Source of the DNA: Natronoglycomyces albus
Lineage (GTDB): Bacteria; Actinomycetota; Actinomycetes; Mycobacteriales; Micromonosporaceae
Length of the DNA: 64,000 nt
NCBI RefSeq assembly: GCF_016925535.1
Contig: NZ_CP070496.1
Location: 2,294,001-2,358,000 of the forward strand
Direction of reading: 5' to 3'
The position numbers were made by a program, and so were the translations under genes. Of the stretch, positions 35,753-43,577 are shown piece by piece. The notes beneath the pieces were generated by a model. That model did not search any database. It saw only the letters and a list, made by a program, of their open reading frames with translations, and was not told the origin of the DNA. Within the stretch, counting starts at the first letter, position 1, and every line of letters begins with the position of its first letter.

Positions 35753-38233
35753 CTACACGTCGCGCAACGTGGCTCCCAGCCGTTGCGCTGCCTCGGCAAC
35801 ACCGGCATCACGCACTTCGACGGCTTCCTCATTGGTGAGGGTTCGGTCGGAAGCCCGCAAAATCAGCTTGAACGCCAGCGACTTACGCCCCTCTCCAAGT
35901 TTTTCGCCCCGGTACACATCGAACAGCTCGACATTCTCCAGTAGCTGGCCGCCACCGGAATGCAGCGCCGCTGCGACCTCGCCTGCCGGGGTGTCCTCGG
36001 ATACGACTAGGGCCACGTCGATCCGCGCCACCGGGTAGTGCGAGATCACTGGTGCGGCGGCGTTGCCCGCGAAGGGCAAGGCCGTCACATCAAGTTCAAC
36101 CGCACAGGTGCGCTTTGGCAGGTCAAGTTTTTCGCACACTTCAGGGTGCAGCTCGCCAGCATGGCCAATGACCACCGAGCCAACAGCCAGCTCCGCACAC
36201 CGGCCCGGATGCCACGGGGCTCGCTCACCTTGGCGCACGCTCAGTTCGAGGCCACAGGCGTCGACGATGACTTCGGCGGCCTCAATGGCGTCCGACCAGT
36301 CAAAATCGCGGCCATGGGCCCCGGCCGCACTCGGGTCTACCTTGCCGCACAACAGGGCCGCCACATGCCGTGGCTGCTGTGGGCGACGGGCCTCCGCTTC
36401 GGCCAACTGTTCGTCGCTGGGGCGGTGTTCCACCGGCAACTGCACATAGTCGGCCTTATCCCATCCCGCCACTGGCAGGAAGACGAGACCCTCCTCGAAC
36501 AACGCCAGATCCTTGGCTCCGCGCGACAAGTTCAACTGCGCGATCCCCACCAAACTGGCCAATACCGAGGTACGCAGTTGCGGGCGACTGTCGTCTAGCG
36601 GGTTGAGCAGCCGGAGAGCCTCGCGACGTTCGTCGTCGGCGGGCAAATTGAAATCCTCATGCCGTTGCGGCGAGACGAAGGGGAAGGAGAACGTCTCCAC
36701 GAATCCGTTGTTGGCCAGTGCGTTGGCGATGCGGCGACGGCGACGCTGAATCGGCGTCAGGCCGCGTCCGGCATAGGCCTTGGGCAGGACCGACGGAATC
36801 TTGTCGTACCCGTCTAGGCGCACGACTTCCTCGACTAGGTCAGCTGGGTCAGTCAGGTCGGGCCGCCAGGAGGCGGGGGTGACCTGAACCTTCTGGCCAA
36901 GGTCGGCGACGATGCAGCCAGCGGCAACCAGCATGCCGATGACGGTGCCCTTGCTGTACTCGATGCCAGCCACGCGACTCGGTAGCGTCACATCGAACGG
37001 GATGGGTTCGCGACGGGAACGATTGTCGATGTCGGTGACGCCGTGGCGTACCTGGCCGCCACCGTACTCGACCAACAGGTCCAGGGCCCTGCGGATGGCT
37101 ACCGCGCTGAGGGCCGGGTCGACGCCACGCTCGTAGCGTTTGGATGCTTCGCTAGAGAGTTTATGCCGTCGCGCGGTTCGGGCGATGGCGATAGGGTCCC
37201 ATATCGCGCCTTCCATGAGCACACGCGTGGTGTTGGCGGATACTTCGGTGGAATCGCCGCCCATTGTCCCGGCCAGGGAGACCGGCCCCGACTCGTCACA
37301 GATGACAATGTCTTCAGCGTCGAGTTCGCGTTCGACGTCATCGAGGGTCGTCAGTTTTTCACCTGCGGTGGCACGGCGAACAACGAGCTCCCCTTGCACC
37401 TTGTCGGCGTCGAATGCGTGGAGTGGGTGGCCCAGGTCCAACATGACGTAGTTGGTGACGTCAACCGCAAGCCCAATGGGCCGCATTCCGGCTTGGGTGA
37501 GCCGGTCGGCCAGCCATTTGGGACTGGGCGCGTAGGCGTCCACACCGTCGACTTCGATCAGGCCGAAGCGTGGACAGCCCACTGGGTCTTCGACTCGTAC
37601 CGAGTAACCTGAGTCGTTGCCTTCGGGTTCGGCCACCAGGCTGGCGGGGTCGGTGAACGTGACTCCAAGTTGATGCGCGACTTCGCGGGCGATACCGCGC
37701 ATCGAGAAGCAGTGTCCCATGTCGGGAGTGACGGCGAGTTCGAATACGACGTCGTCAAGGCCGACAGCGGGTCGAGCGTCGTCGCCGGGAGCCACCTGTA
37801 GGTTCTCGGGCAGCACGATAATGCCATCGTGATCCTCCGAGATGCCCAGTTCACGGCCGGAGCAGATCATTCCTTCGCTCATACGGCCGTAGGTTTTGCG
37901 TGAGCCGATGGCGAAGCCGCCAGGCAGGACCGAGCCCGGCAGCACCACTACCACGAGGTCGCCTTCGGAGAAGTTCGTCGCCCCGCAGATAACCTTCTGT
38001 GGTTCGTCCTTGCCGATGTCGACGTGACAGTAGCGGATCGGTTTCTTGAAGCCGGTGAGTTCCTCGATCGAGGAGACGCGGCCGACGACGAGGTCGCCTT
38101 GCACGTTCTGGCGCAGGTCGGTGACGTTTTCGACTTCGAGCCCGGCGGCGATGAAGGCGCGGTCCAACTCCTCGGTCGGTAGATCAGCGGGCAGGGCGAC
38201 ATATTCGGCGAGCCATGTGACTGGTACCAGCAT
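35753..38233 (-). CDS. pheT: Phenylalanine-tRNA ligase, beta subunit
   Basis: 826 residues, normal length. N-terminal MLVPVTWLAEYVALP, then a tRNA-binding (EMAP/OB) domain with GRVSSIEELTGFKKPIRYC and ICGATNFSEGDLV, B3/B4 editing domain with LAVDVTNYVMLDLGHPLHAF, B5 domain, and C-terminal ferredoxin-like anticodon-binding domain (VSHYPVARIDVALVV-type start, ending LRASDRTLTNEEA). Follows pheS by 4 bases with GGAGGAG as ribosome site. Its end faces a strong terminator. Confidence 0.97.
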   Translation of the reverse strand: MLVPVTWLAEYVALPADLPTEELDRAFIAAGLEVENVTDLRQNVQGDLVVGRVSSIEELTGFKKPIRYCHVDIGKDEPQKVICGATNFSEGDLVVVVLPGSVLPGGFAIGSRKTYGRMSEGMICSGRELGISEDHDGIIVLPENLQVAPGDDARPAVGLDDVVFELAVTPDMGHCFSMRGIAREVAHQLGVTFTDPASLVAEPEGNDSGYSVRVEDPVGCPRFGLIEVDGVDAYAPSPKWLADRLTQAGMRPIGLAVDVTNYVMLDLGHPLHAFDADKVQGELVVRRATAGEKLTTLDDVERELDAEDIVICDESGPVSLAGTMGGDSTEVSANTTRVLMEGAIWDPIAIARTARRHKLSSEASKRYERGVDPALSAVAIRRALDLLVEYGGGQVRHGVTDIDNRSRREPIPFDVTLPSRVAGIEYSKGTVIGMLVAAGCIVADLGQKVQVTPASWRPDLTDPADLVEEVVRLDGYDKIPSVLPKAYAGRGLTPIQRRRRRIANALANNGFVETFSFPFVSPQRHEDFNLPADDERREALRLLNPLDDSRPQLRTSVLASLVGIAQLNLSRGAKDLALFEEGLVFLPVAGWDKADYVQLPVEHRPSDEQLAEAEARRPQQPRHVAALLCGKVDPSAAGAHGRDFDWSDAIEAAEVIVDACGLELSVRQGERAPWHPGRCAELAVGSVVIGHAGELHPEVCEKLDLPKRTCAVELDVTALPFAGNAAAPVISHYPVARIDVALVVSEDTPAGEVAAALHSGGGQLLENVELFDVYRGEKLGEGRKSLAFKLILRASDRTLTNEEAVEVRDAGVAEAAQRLGATLRDV

Positions 38234-38237
38234 TGCG

Positions 38238-39320
38238 TTACTCCTCCACCCGCAGGCCTAGCGGGAATCGGATGTCCCCGTCGATAATGTCTCTCAGGTC
38301 GGTGATGTCGTGGCTGAGCATGAGCGCGCGGTCGACCCCCATGCCAAAGGCGAACCCAGAGTACTTTTCTGGATCGATGCCACAGGCAGCGAGAACACGC
38401 GGGTTGACCATGCCGCAGCCGCCCCATTCAATCCATCGTGGCCCGTCCTTGTGGGCTGTGAACCACAGGTCCACTTCCATTGATGGCTCGGTGAAGGGGA
38501 AGTACGAGGGGCGGAAACGTACTTCGGCGTCCTCGCCGAACATGGCACGGGCCCAGTGGCTCAACGTGCCTCGCAGGTTGGCGATGGTGATGCCCTCGTC
38601 AACCACGAGCCCCTCGGTCTGGTGGAACACCGGCGAATGTGTCGAGTCGACTTCGTCGGTCCGGTAGACACGGCCCGGGGCGACCGTGTAAATCGGTGGG
38701 TTCTTGCGTTCCAACATGGTGTGGATTTGCACCGTTGAGGTATGTGGGCGCATGACGAGGCCCGACCCGGCGTTGCCATTGGAATCGGCGATATGGAATG
38801 TGTCCATCATGGTGCGGGCCGGATGGTCTGGGTGAATGTTGAGCGCGTCAAACGCGAACCATTCGAGGTCCACCTCGGGCCCATCCGCGACTTCGAAGCC
38901 CAGGGAGAGGAAGTAGTCGGCGATGGCGTCGATCTTGGCGTTGATCGGGTGGCGAGCGCCAGCACGCTTACCGCCTAGGCGGGCGGTGACATCGACAGTC
39001 TCCTCGCGGAGAATGCGAGCAGCCTCTTGGGCGGTCAGGACTTCCTTGCGCTCCTCGAATGCCTCGGATACGGCGGTGCGGGCGATGTTGACGTTCTTAC
39101 CTGCGGAGGCCTTGGCTTTGCCCGGCAGCGAGCCAATCTCACGGCGGGCTAGCGACAGTGGAGCTTTGTCACCTAGGTGAGCAGACTTTGCTTCAGCGAG
39201 CTGGTCAAGGTTCGCCGCAGTCGCGAACGCCTCTTGGGCGGCCTTGGTGGCCTGATTTAGCGCGTCGGGATGGAGGGCTGAACCCTCGGGGATCGCAGAT
39301 TGTTCGTGATTGTCACTCAT
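38238..39320 (-). CDS. pheS: Phenylalanine-tRNA ligase, alpha subunit
   Basis: 360 residues. N-terminal coiled coil, then class II motifs: HPARTMMDTFHI, motif 2 FRPSYFPFTEPSMEVD, and motif 3 GMGVDRALMLSHDI with FAFG before it. Charges tRNA-Phe together with PheT. GGAAGAG precedes the ATG at 39320. The upstream 300 bases hold a long hairpin that looks like the end of the preceding operon. Confidence 0.97.
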   Translation of the reverse strand: MSDNHEQSAIPEGSALHPDALNQATKAAQEAFATAANLDQLAEAKSAHLGDKAPLSLARREIGSLPGKAKASAGKNVNIARTAVSEAFEERKEVLTAQEAARILREETVDVTARLGGKRAGARHPINAKIDAIADYFLSLGFEVADGPEVDLEWFAFDALNIHPDHPARTMMDTFHIADSNGNAGSGLVMRPHTSTVQIHTMLERKNPPIYTVAPGRVYRTDEVDSTHSPVFHQTEGLVVDEGITIANLRGTLSHWARAMFGEDAEVRFRPSYFPFTEPSMEVDLWFTAHKDGPRWIEWGGCGMVNPRVLAACGIDPEKYSGFAFGMGVDRALMLSHDITDLRDIIDGDIRFPLGLRVEE

Positions 39321-39619
39321 GGTTCTCTTCCGGCAGTACCCGTCAATAGCGTGGTCGAAGCGAGGCTTGTGGCAGTCGTCGCGGAGCCCAACGCGGGCTC
39401 GGAACGCTAACGAATGGCAGACTCGCGGCTGTACTTGTAGGCACGATGCTGCTAGCGCGGTGCTTCATGCGGCCTGATCTTGCGCGGCTGTGCCGCCCGC
39501 CCACCGAAAAGAGCTACGCCAAGGACCATCGACGCGGCCCGCGCTCGGCGGGCCACATAAACTCCATGTCCTTGGCGTAGATACACATGCAACTATCGTA
39601 ACCGATGGGCGAAGCCGCG
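39321..39619 (-). other. pheS upstream region
   Basis: 299 bases without a credible gene. Holds the large hairpin at 39514-39580 near its upstream end and a GAGCCC/GGGCTC stem near 39385-39402. No T-box motif is seen; a 24-codon minus-strand frame inside the hairpin has one Phe and is not convincing as a Phe leader peptide. Confidence 0.5.
39514..39580 (-). terminator. Two-tier hairpin after rRNA methyltransferase gene
   Basis: Perfect 13-bp outer arms CTACGCCAAGGAC/GTCCTTGGCGTAG (39514-39526, 39568-39580) enclose a 7-bp inner stem GGCCCGC/GCGGGCC. On the minus strand it is followed by CTCTTTTCG, 40 bases past the methyltransferase stop. Fits a terminator; the 41-base loop with its own stem is unusual. 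Confidence 0.6.
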
Positions 39620-40438
39620 TCACTCTTGCGCGGCGTTGCGCTGCGAAGACGCGGTCACGTACAGGCACACGCCGGCAGCGACCGCCAAGTTCAGGCTCTC
39701 AGCCTGTCCCCAAATGGGCACCCTCACCTTGCGGTGCGCAATCGAGGCCAGTTCGCTGTCGAGGCCATGCGGCTCGGAGCCAAATAGCCAAACGATCGGA
39801 CCCACCAAGTCGCCCGCGGCAGCCAGCTCGAAAACATCAGCGTCGCCACCAGCATCAGCGGCGAAGACCTGAGCACCGAGGTCACTCATCGTCGCCACGT
39901 GTTCGGCGGTGACTCCGCCCCGCACAACGGGCAGGTGAAACAGGCTGCCAGCGGAAGCCCGCACGCACTTGCCGTTGTAGGGATCGACCGATTCCTCGGG
40001 GAACACCACCGCGTCGGCCCCGGCCGCGTCGGCGGCGCGAAGAATCGTGCCAGCGTTCCCCGGGTCCGCAATGCGATCGCACACGACCACTAGCCGGGCG
40101 TCGGCGGGGACATGGTCCTCAAGGTACCTACACTCGGCAATCAAGCCCTGTGGCGTCACAGTGTCAGCCAACGCCTCCAACACCTCATCCTCCACCACAT
40201 GGGTGTATGCCCCAGAACGCTCGGCAGAGGCGATGATGTCGGTGAAACGTTCGGCGGCGGATTCGGTGTAGTACAGGTCGATGATGGCACCGGCGATCGC
40301 GGCTTCAGCGACCGATTGGGGGCCCTCGGCTAGGAAACGGCGCACCTTGTCACGGTTGCGGCGGCGATTGAGCTTCCGCGCAGAAACAACCCGGGCAGAG
40401 CGCGTGGTTAGCTTCTGCCCGGGTTGTGTCGCAGTCAC
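39620..40438 (-). CDS. SpoU/TrmH-family rRNA 2'-O-methyltransferase
   Basis: 272 residues from GTG at 40438. N-terminal substrate-binding region RRNRDKVRRFLAEGPQSVAE. SPOUT motifs: motif 1 CDRIADPGNAGTILRAADA, motif 2 WLFGSEPHGLD, motif 3 RVPIWGQAESLNLAVAAGV. Probably methylates 23S rRNA ribose. It sits directly after rplT, as in many actinomycetes. A strong hairpin (40386-40427) lies inside its first codons, and the ribosome site is weak, so expression should be lower than the ribosomal genes upstream. The longer upstream frame overlaps rplT and is discarded. Confidence 0.9.
   Translation of the reverse strand: MTATQPGQKLTTRSARVVSARKLNRRRNRDKVRRFLAEGPQSVAEAAIAGAIIDLYYTESAAERFTDIIASAERSGAYTHVVEDEVLEALADTVTPQGLIAECRYLEDHVPADARLVVVCDRIADPGNAGTILRAADAAGADAVVFPEESVDPYNGKCVRASAGSLFHLPVVRGGVTAEHVATMSDLGAQVFAADAGGDADVFELAAAGDLVGPIVWLFGSEPHGLDSELASIAHRKVRVPIWGQAESLNLAVAAGVCLYVTASSQRNAAQE
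40386..40427 (-). terminator. Hairpin after rplT, inside methyltransferase 5' codons
   Basis: Perfect 14-bp arms (40386-40399, 40414-40427) around CCCGGGCAGA, 14-base loop; on the minus strand followed by TTCTG. It lies 21 bases past the rplT stop, where an infC-rpmI-rplT terminator would be expected. Confidence 0.6.
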
Positions 40439-40448
40439 AGGGACCGAC

Positions 40449-40814
40449 CTACTTCTCGGCCGGGAGGGCCTTGCGGGCCACTTCCACCAGCTGCGAGAAG
40501 GCGTCGGCGTCGCGCACGGCCAGGTCGGCCAGGATCTTGCGGTCGACCTCAACCTCGGCGGCCTTCAACCCCTGGATAAACCGGTTGTAGGTGATGCCGT
40601 TGGCGCGGGCTCCAGCGTTGATACGGCTGATCCACAGGCGACGGAACTCGGCCTTGCGGGCGCGGCGGTCGCGGTAGGAGTAGTCGTACGAGTGAAGCAG
40701 CTGCTCCTTGGCCTTGCGGTAGAGGCGCGAACGCTGACCACGGTAGCCCTTGGCGGATTCGAGTACGGCGCGACGCTTCTTACGAGCGTTGACGGACCGT
40801 TTCACGCGTGCCAC
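40449..40814 (-). CDS. rplT: 50S ribosomal protein L20
   Basis: 121 residues, highly typical: [36 protein letters not shown], and [20 protein letters not shown]20 binds 23S rRNA early in assembly and in several bacteria represses its own operon through the leader mRNA. AAGGAG is visible upstream of the start on the minus strand. Confidence 0.98.
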   Translation of the reverse strand: MARVKRSVNARKKRRAVLESAKGYRGQRSRLYRKAKEQLLHSYDYSYRDRRARKAEFRRLWISRINAGARANGITYNRFIQGLKAAEVEVDRKILADLAVRDADAFSQLVEVARKALPAEK

Positions 40815-40876
40815 AGATAATTCTCCTTGATTCAGACCGCCTAGTCGGGACGGTCACGGCTGTCTGTTTATGGGGC

Positions 40877-41071
40877 TTAGCGGCCCAGCATCTTCTTCAC
40901 GGTGGGAGCGTCGGCCTTGGAGACACTGACGCGGCCGTCAAGCTTGCGGGTGCGCTTGCTGGACTTGTGCTCCAGCAAGTGGTTCTTGTTGGTCTGGCGG
41001 CGCATGAGCTTGCCAGAGCCGGTGACCTTGATCCGCTTCTTCATGCCACTGTGGCTCTTTTGCTTCGGCAT
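40877..41071 (-). CDS. rpmI: 50S ribosomal protein L35
   Basis: 64 residues: [20 protein letters not shown], then [20 protein letters not shown], the conserved L35 sequence. ATG at 41071 is preceded by GAGGAG on the minus strand. The frame is open upstream, but that part has no homology. Middle gene of infC-rpmI-rplT. Confidence 0.97.
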   Translation of the reverse strand: MPKQKSHSGMKKRIKVTGSGKLMRRQTNKNHLLEHKSSKRTRKLDGRVSVSKADAPTVKKMLGR

Positions 41072-41195
41072 AATGCCTCTCCTCGTATGTAGCAGGGGCG
41101 TACCCTGGCTGATTCTCGCCGCGCGAAACCGCGAGCACCAGGCGGTGATAACCGGTCGAGCCCGGTCGGATGTCCCCAAGGGGACTAATGAAGCT

Positions 41196-41771
41196 CTATT
41201 CGACGGCTTCCTTTTGGTCGCTGCGTGCAGCGCCCTTGCGTCCGCCACCCTTCACATCGCCTTTGGGGCGGTGAGGGGCTACAACCATGATCATGTTGCG
41301 GCCGTCCTGCTTCGGAGCCGACTCCACCACGCCTAGGTCGGCGATTTCCTCAGCCAGTTTGCTAAGCAAACGGTGCCCCAGTTCGGGGCGGCTCTGCTCA
41401 CGACCGCGGAACATGATGGTGATCTTGACTTTGTCGCCCGCCTTCAAGAACCGAACGATGTGACCCTTTTTGGTGTTGTAGTCGTTCGTGTCGATCTTGG
41501 GCCGCAGCTTCATTTCTTTGATGACAGTCTGCTGCTGGTTGCGGCGAGCGGCCCTGGCCTTCTGCGCACTCTCGTACTTGAACTTTCCGTAGTCCATGAG
41601 CTTGCACACCGGGGGGCGAGCCTGCGGCGCAACCTCTACCAGGTCCATGTCCACGTCGGCTGCCAGCTGCAGGGCTTTCTCGATGGTGACAATACCTACT
41701 TGTTCACCCTGCGGACCGACCAGTCGTACTTCTCGTGACCGGATCTGTTCGTTGACGCGCAAATCGCTAAT
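41196..41771 (-). CDS. infC: Translation initiation factor IF-3 (AUU start)
   Basis: 191 residues if started at ATT (41769-41771). N-domain [20 protein letters not shown], linker [10 protein letters not shown]-domain [20 protein letters not shown] and [14 protein letters not shown] with KMRGRE-like core. A perfect AGGAGG (minus strand, 41776-41781) sits 4 bases before ATT, and no ATG or GTG lies near the conserved start; GTG 20 codons upstream has no ribosome site. IF3 discriminates against AUU, so this start implies self-limiting synthesis as in E. coli. A Lys/Gly-rich C-terminal tail is typical of actinomycetes. Confidence 0.93.
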   Translation of the reverse strand: MSDLRVNEQIRSREVRLVGPQGEQVGIVTIEKALQLAADVDMDLVEVAPQARPPVCKLMDYGKFKYESAQKARAARRNQQQTVIKEMKLRPKIDTNDYNTKKGHIVRFLKAGDKVKITIMFRGREQSRPELGHRLLSKLAEEIADLGVVESAPKQDGRNMIMVVAPHRPKGDVKGGGRKGAARSDQKEAVE

Positions 41772-41831
41772 GAGGCCTCCTAGGAGATTTTGCGTGGTGG
41801 TGACCGACACAATCAGAGACCCAGAATGAGA

Positions 41832-41859
41832 AATGGCCCCAGCGTAGCTGAGGCCCATT
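41832..41859 (-). promoter_or_regulatory. Attenuator-like hairpin in infC leader
   Basis: Arms AATGGGCCTCAGC and GCTGGGGCCATT (minus strand, G-U and one offset) with loop TAC, followed by TCTCATTCT. It lies about 60 bases before the infC start and resembles a leaky terminator. Further stems lie upstream: AGTCGCC/GGCGACT (41865-41887), CCCAGC/GCTGGG (41898-41930) and CGTCGCTG/CAGCGACG (about 41943-41964). Together they form a structured leader consistent with L20 or IF3 autoregulation. Confidence 0.5.
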
Positions 41860-42053
41860 CATAAAGTCGCCAGCGCGAGGCGGCGACTAGACCCGTTCCC
41901 AGCCTGTCGGCGGTTCGGGTGGGAGCTGGGCTCCGCTTGCGACGTCGCTGATCGGACAGCGACGCAGTCAAGTGTGAATTTTAGCAGGTGTTCATGACCG
42001 ACCCATCAAGGCACGGGTGCGAGCTGTGATGCACACCCCTTCCGCAGGGGCGG

Positions 42054-42521
42054 TTAACCGTCTTGGTCGTCGCCCTCAGCGGTGCGGAACCCTTCGAGCA
42101 GCGCCCGCAGGTCACGGACGGCTTGAATGGCGAGTTCACGATCGGTCTTTTGAATGGCCATCATCGACATTTCGTCGTCGTCGGCCAGTTCCAGGGTGGC
42201 CCATGACATACCGCGTGGGAAGGAGACGCGCTCGACGACTTGCCAGGGCACGTACTTGAATGAGCCGATGTTTCGGACCCAGATGCCGTGGGAGTCGGCC
42301 CGGACTACAGGGCGGGTGAAGAGGAGGAAAAGCGCGGCGCCGAACAGGCCCAGCAGAATCATGGCGACTTGGTCGGCCGGGTGGAACACTCCTCCGGCAG
42401 CAGTGGTGGTGCCCATGAAGAAGGACAGGACAAAGAATGTCCCGGCAAAAAGAACGGCGGACACCCAGCAGGCGATGCGGGATTTGCGGGGACGAACAAC
42501 CACAGACGGCGATTCGGTCAT
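42054..42521 (-). CDS. PH-domain membrane protein
   Basis: 155 residues from ATG at 42521, 9 bases after AAGGAG (the 42548 start lacks one). Two helices (about 20-38 and 53-70) then a bacterial PH-like domain: RPVVRADSHGIWVRNIGSFKY is the first strands and VPWQVVERVSFPRGM the middle. Acidic C-terminus. Function unknown; similar proteins are common in actinomycetes. Immediately upstream of the infC leader region, same strand, no terminator seen between, so weak read-in to neither gene is certain. Confidence 0.82.
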   Translation of the reverse strand: MTESPSVVVRPRKSRIACWVSAVLFAGTFFVLSFFMGTTTAAGGVFHPADQVAMILLGLFGAALFLLFTRPVVRADSHGIWVRNIGSFKYVPWQVVERVSFPRGMSWATLELADDDEMSMMAIQKTDRELAIQAVRDLRALLEGFRTAEGDDQDG

Positions 42522-42667
42522 GGCTTCGCGCTCCTTTATTGCTTCCACGGTCTCAGTCTGCCACTTTCGTCTAGGTCACAGTGACGCCGGTGGGAAGTTC
42601 AATGGTCTACGGAGAGCCATTGCAAGCCATCCAGCGGCTTGGACCTGCGGATACAAGACCAGGATGC

Positions 42668-43063
42668 TTAGGGAAGCTGGTCGAGTTCCAGCGAGGAGTC
42701 GAAGGCCAAGAGGGTTTTGGCCTCTCCGGTGACGATGGGCCAACCGCGACGGCGGGCTCCGCACCAGGCCACGTGTCCGGCGGCGACGTTGCCGTGCTGG
42801 CGGGTACGCGACATCATGAGCCCCACGTCGCGGGCGGCTTTGCGGTCGAGCTCCATGATCACGGTGACGGGAAGTCCCAGCAGTACTTGCAGGGCGTCAC
42901 GGTCGCGGCGGCGGGCTTGCGCCCAAGCCTCAGCCAATGCGCCTGAGGGCACGGCGAGGACTACTCCCTCTTTGACGGCGGTCCACACGACGGCTTGGGG
43001 GTAGGGCATGGAGGCGGCAAACCCGACGAGGGCCGATACGTCCAGAATTCGGCCACCGATCAC
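42668..43063 (-). CDS. PIN-domain (VapC-like) toxin candidate
   Basis: 131 residues from GTG at 43063, overlapping the antitoxin stop (GTGA). PIN features: first acidic residue in RILDVSALVGF (Asp8), ALAEAW around residue 45, and the C-terminal NVAAGHVAWCGARRRGWPIVT-type end. The usual third Asp of the D-A-x-x-A motif is Ala here (VAAGHVA), and the T-x-D after it reads TGE. VapC proteins are Mg-dependent RNases needing these acids, so this copy may be weak, inactive or altered in mechanism. Confidence 0.78.
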   Translation of the reverse strand: MIGGRILDVSALVGFAASMPYPQAVVWTAVKEGVVLAVPSGALAEAWAQARRRDRDALQVLLGLPVTVIMELDRKAARDVGLMMSRTRQHGNVAAGHVAWCGARRRGWPIVTGEAKTLLAFDSSLELDQLP

Positions 43064-43320
43064 AGTTTCGCCTCACCCTCACCGTTAGCGTCGACTCCGA
43101 GGACCTCGCGGGCCCATGCCAAATGTTCCATGCTCGGGGAGTGGCCCTTGCGGTCGAAGAGATCCTTCAGCTCTTCGAGTGAACGATCTCGGTCCAGCCG
43201 CGCTTGGACCGCGTGCTCGACATACGCCGCTACGGAATCGGCCCTGCCTGCGGCGACCAGACGGCGTATCTGGTCGACCTGTTCCCGGGGCAGGGCGACT
43301 TCTGCGTGTTCTGAGTTCAC
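43060..43320 (-). CDS. VapB-like antitoxin candidate
   Basis: 86 residues, encoded directly before the PIN protein with a 4-base overlap, the standard toxin-antitoxin layout. N-terminal strand plus helices VALPREQVDQIRRLVAAGRA and SVAAYVEHAVQARLD look like a ribbon-helix-helix DNA-binding domain; the acidic C-terminal part (LEELKDLFDRKGHSPS) would bind the toxin. Such pairs usually repress their own promoter, here within 43321-43400. Confidence 0.75.
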   Translation of the reverse strand: MNSEHAEVALPREQVDQIRRLVAAGRADSVAAYVEHAVQARLDRDRSLEELKDLFDRKGHSPSMEHLAWAREVLGVDANGEGEAKL

Positions 43321-43577
43321 CGCTTTAGGTTATCGAGCTTCACAGTGATACAAATTGTGGCCTTCGACAATGACAGCGGCCTGCGAATACAGGTACGGTC
43401 GAGTTGACACCGATGTCATCCGGCCTGCCATGAGGGTTGTACACAAGAGCAATGGCGTGGGGATTCTCCGCCGAGGCCGCAGCTGGATCGTTCATCTCAG
43501 TGAGCGAACCAATGTGGACCAGAATGTGCCCTTTTGTGCGACCCACGTGACCTGGCTGGCTATGAAAGGCCCACTCT

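Noticed and set aside
39505-39590. T-box or Phe leader-peptide control of pheST
   Set aside because: No T-box consensus core, and the small frame in the hairpin has a single Phe codon.
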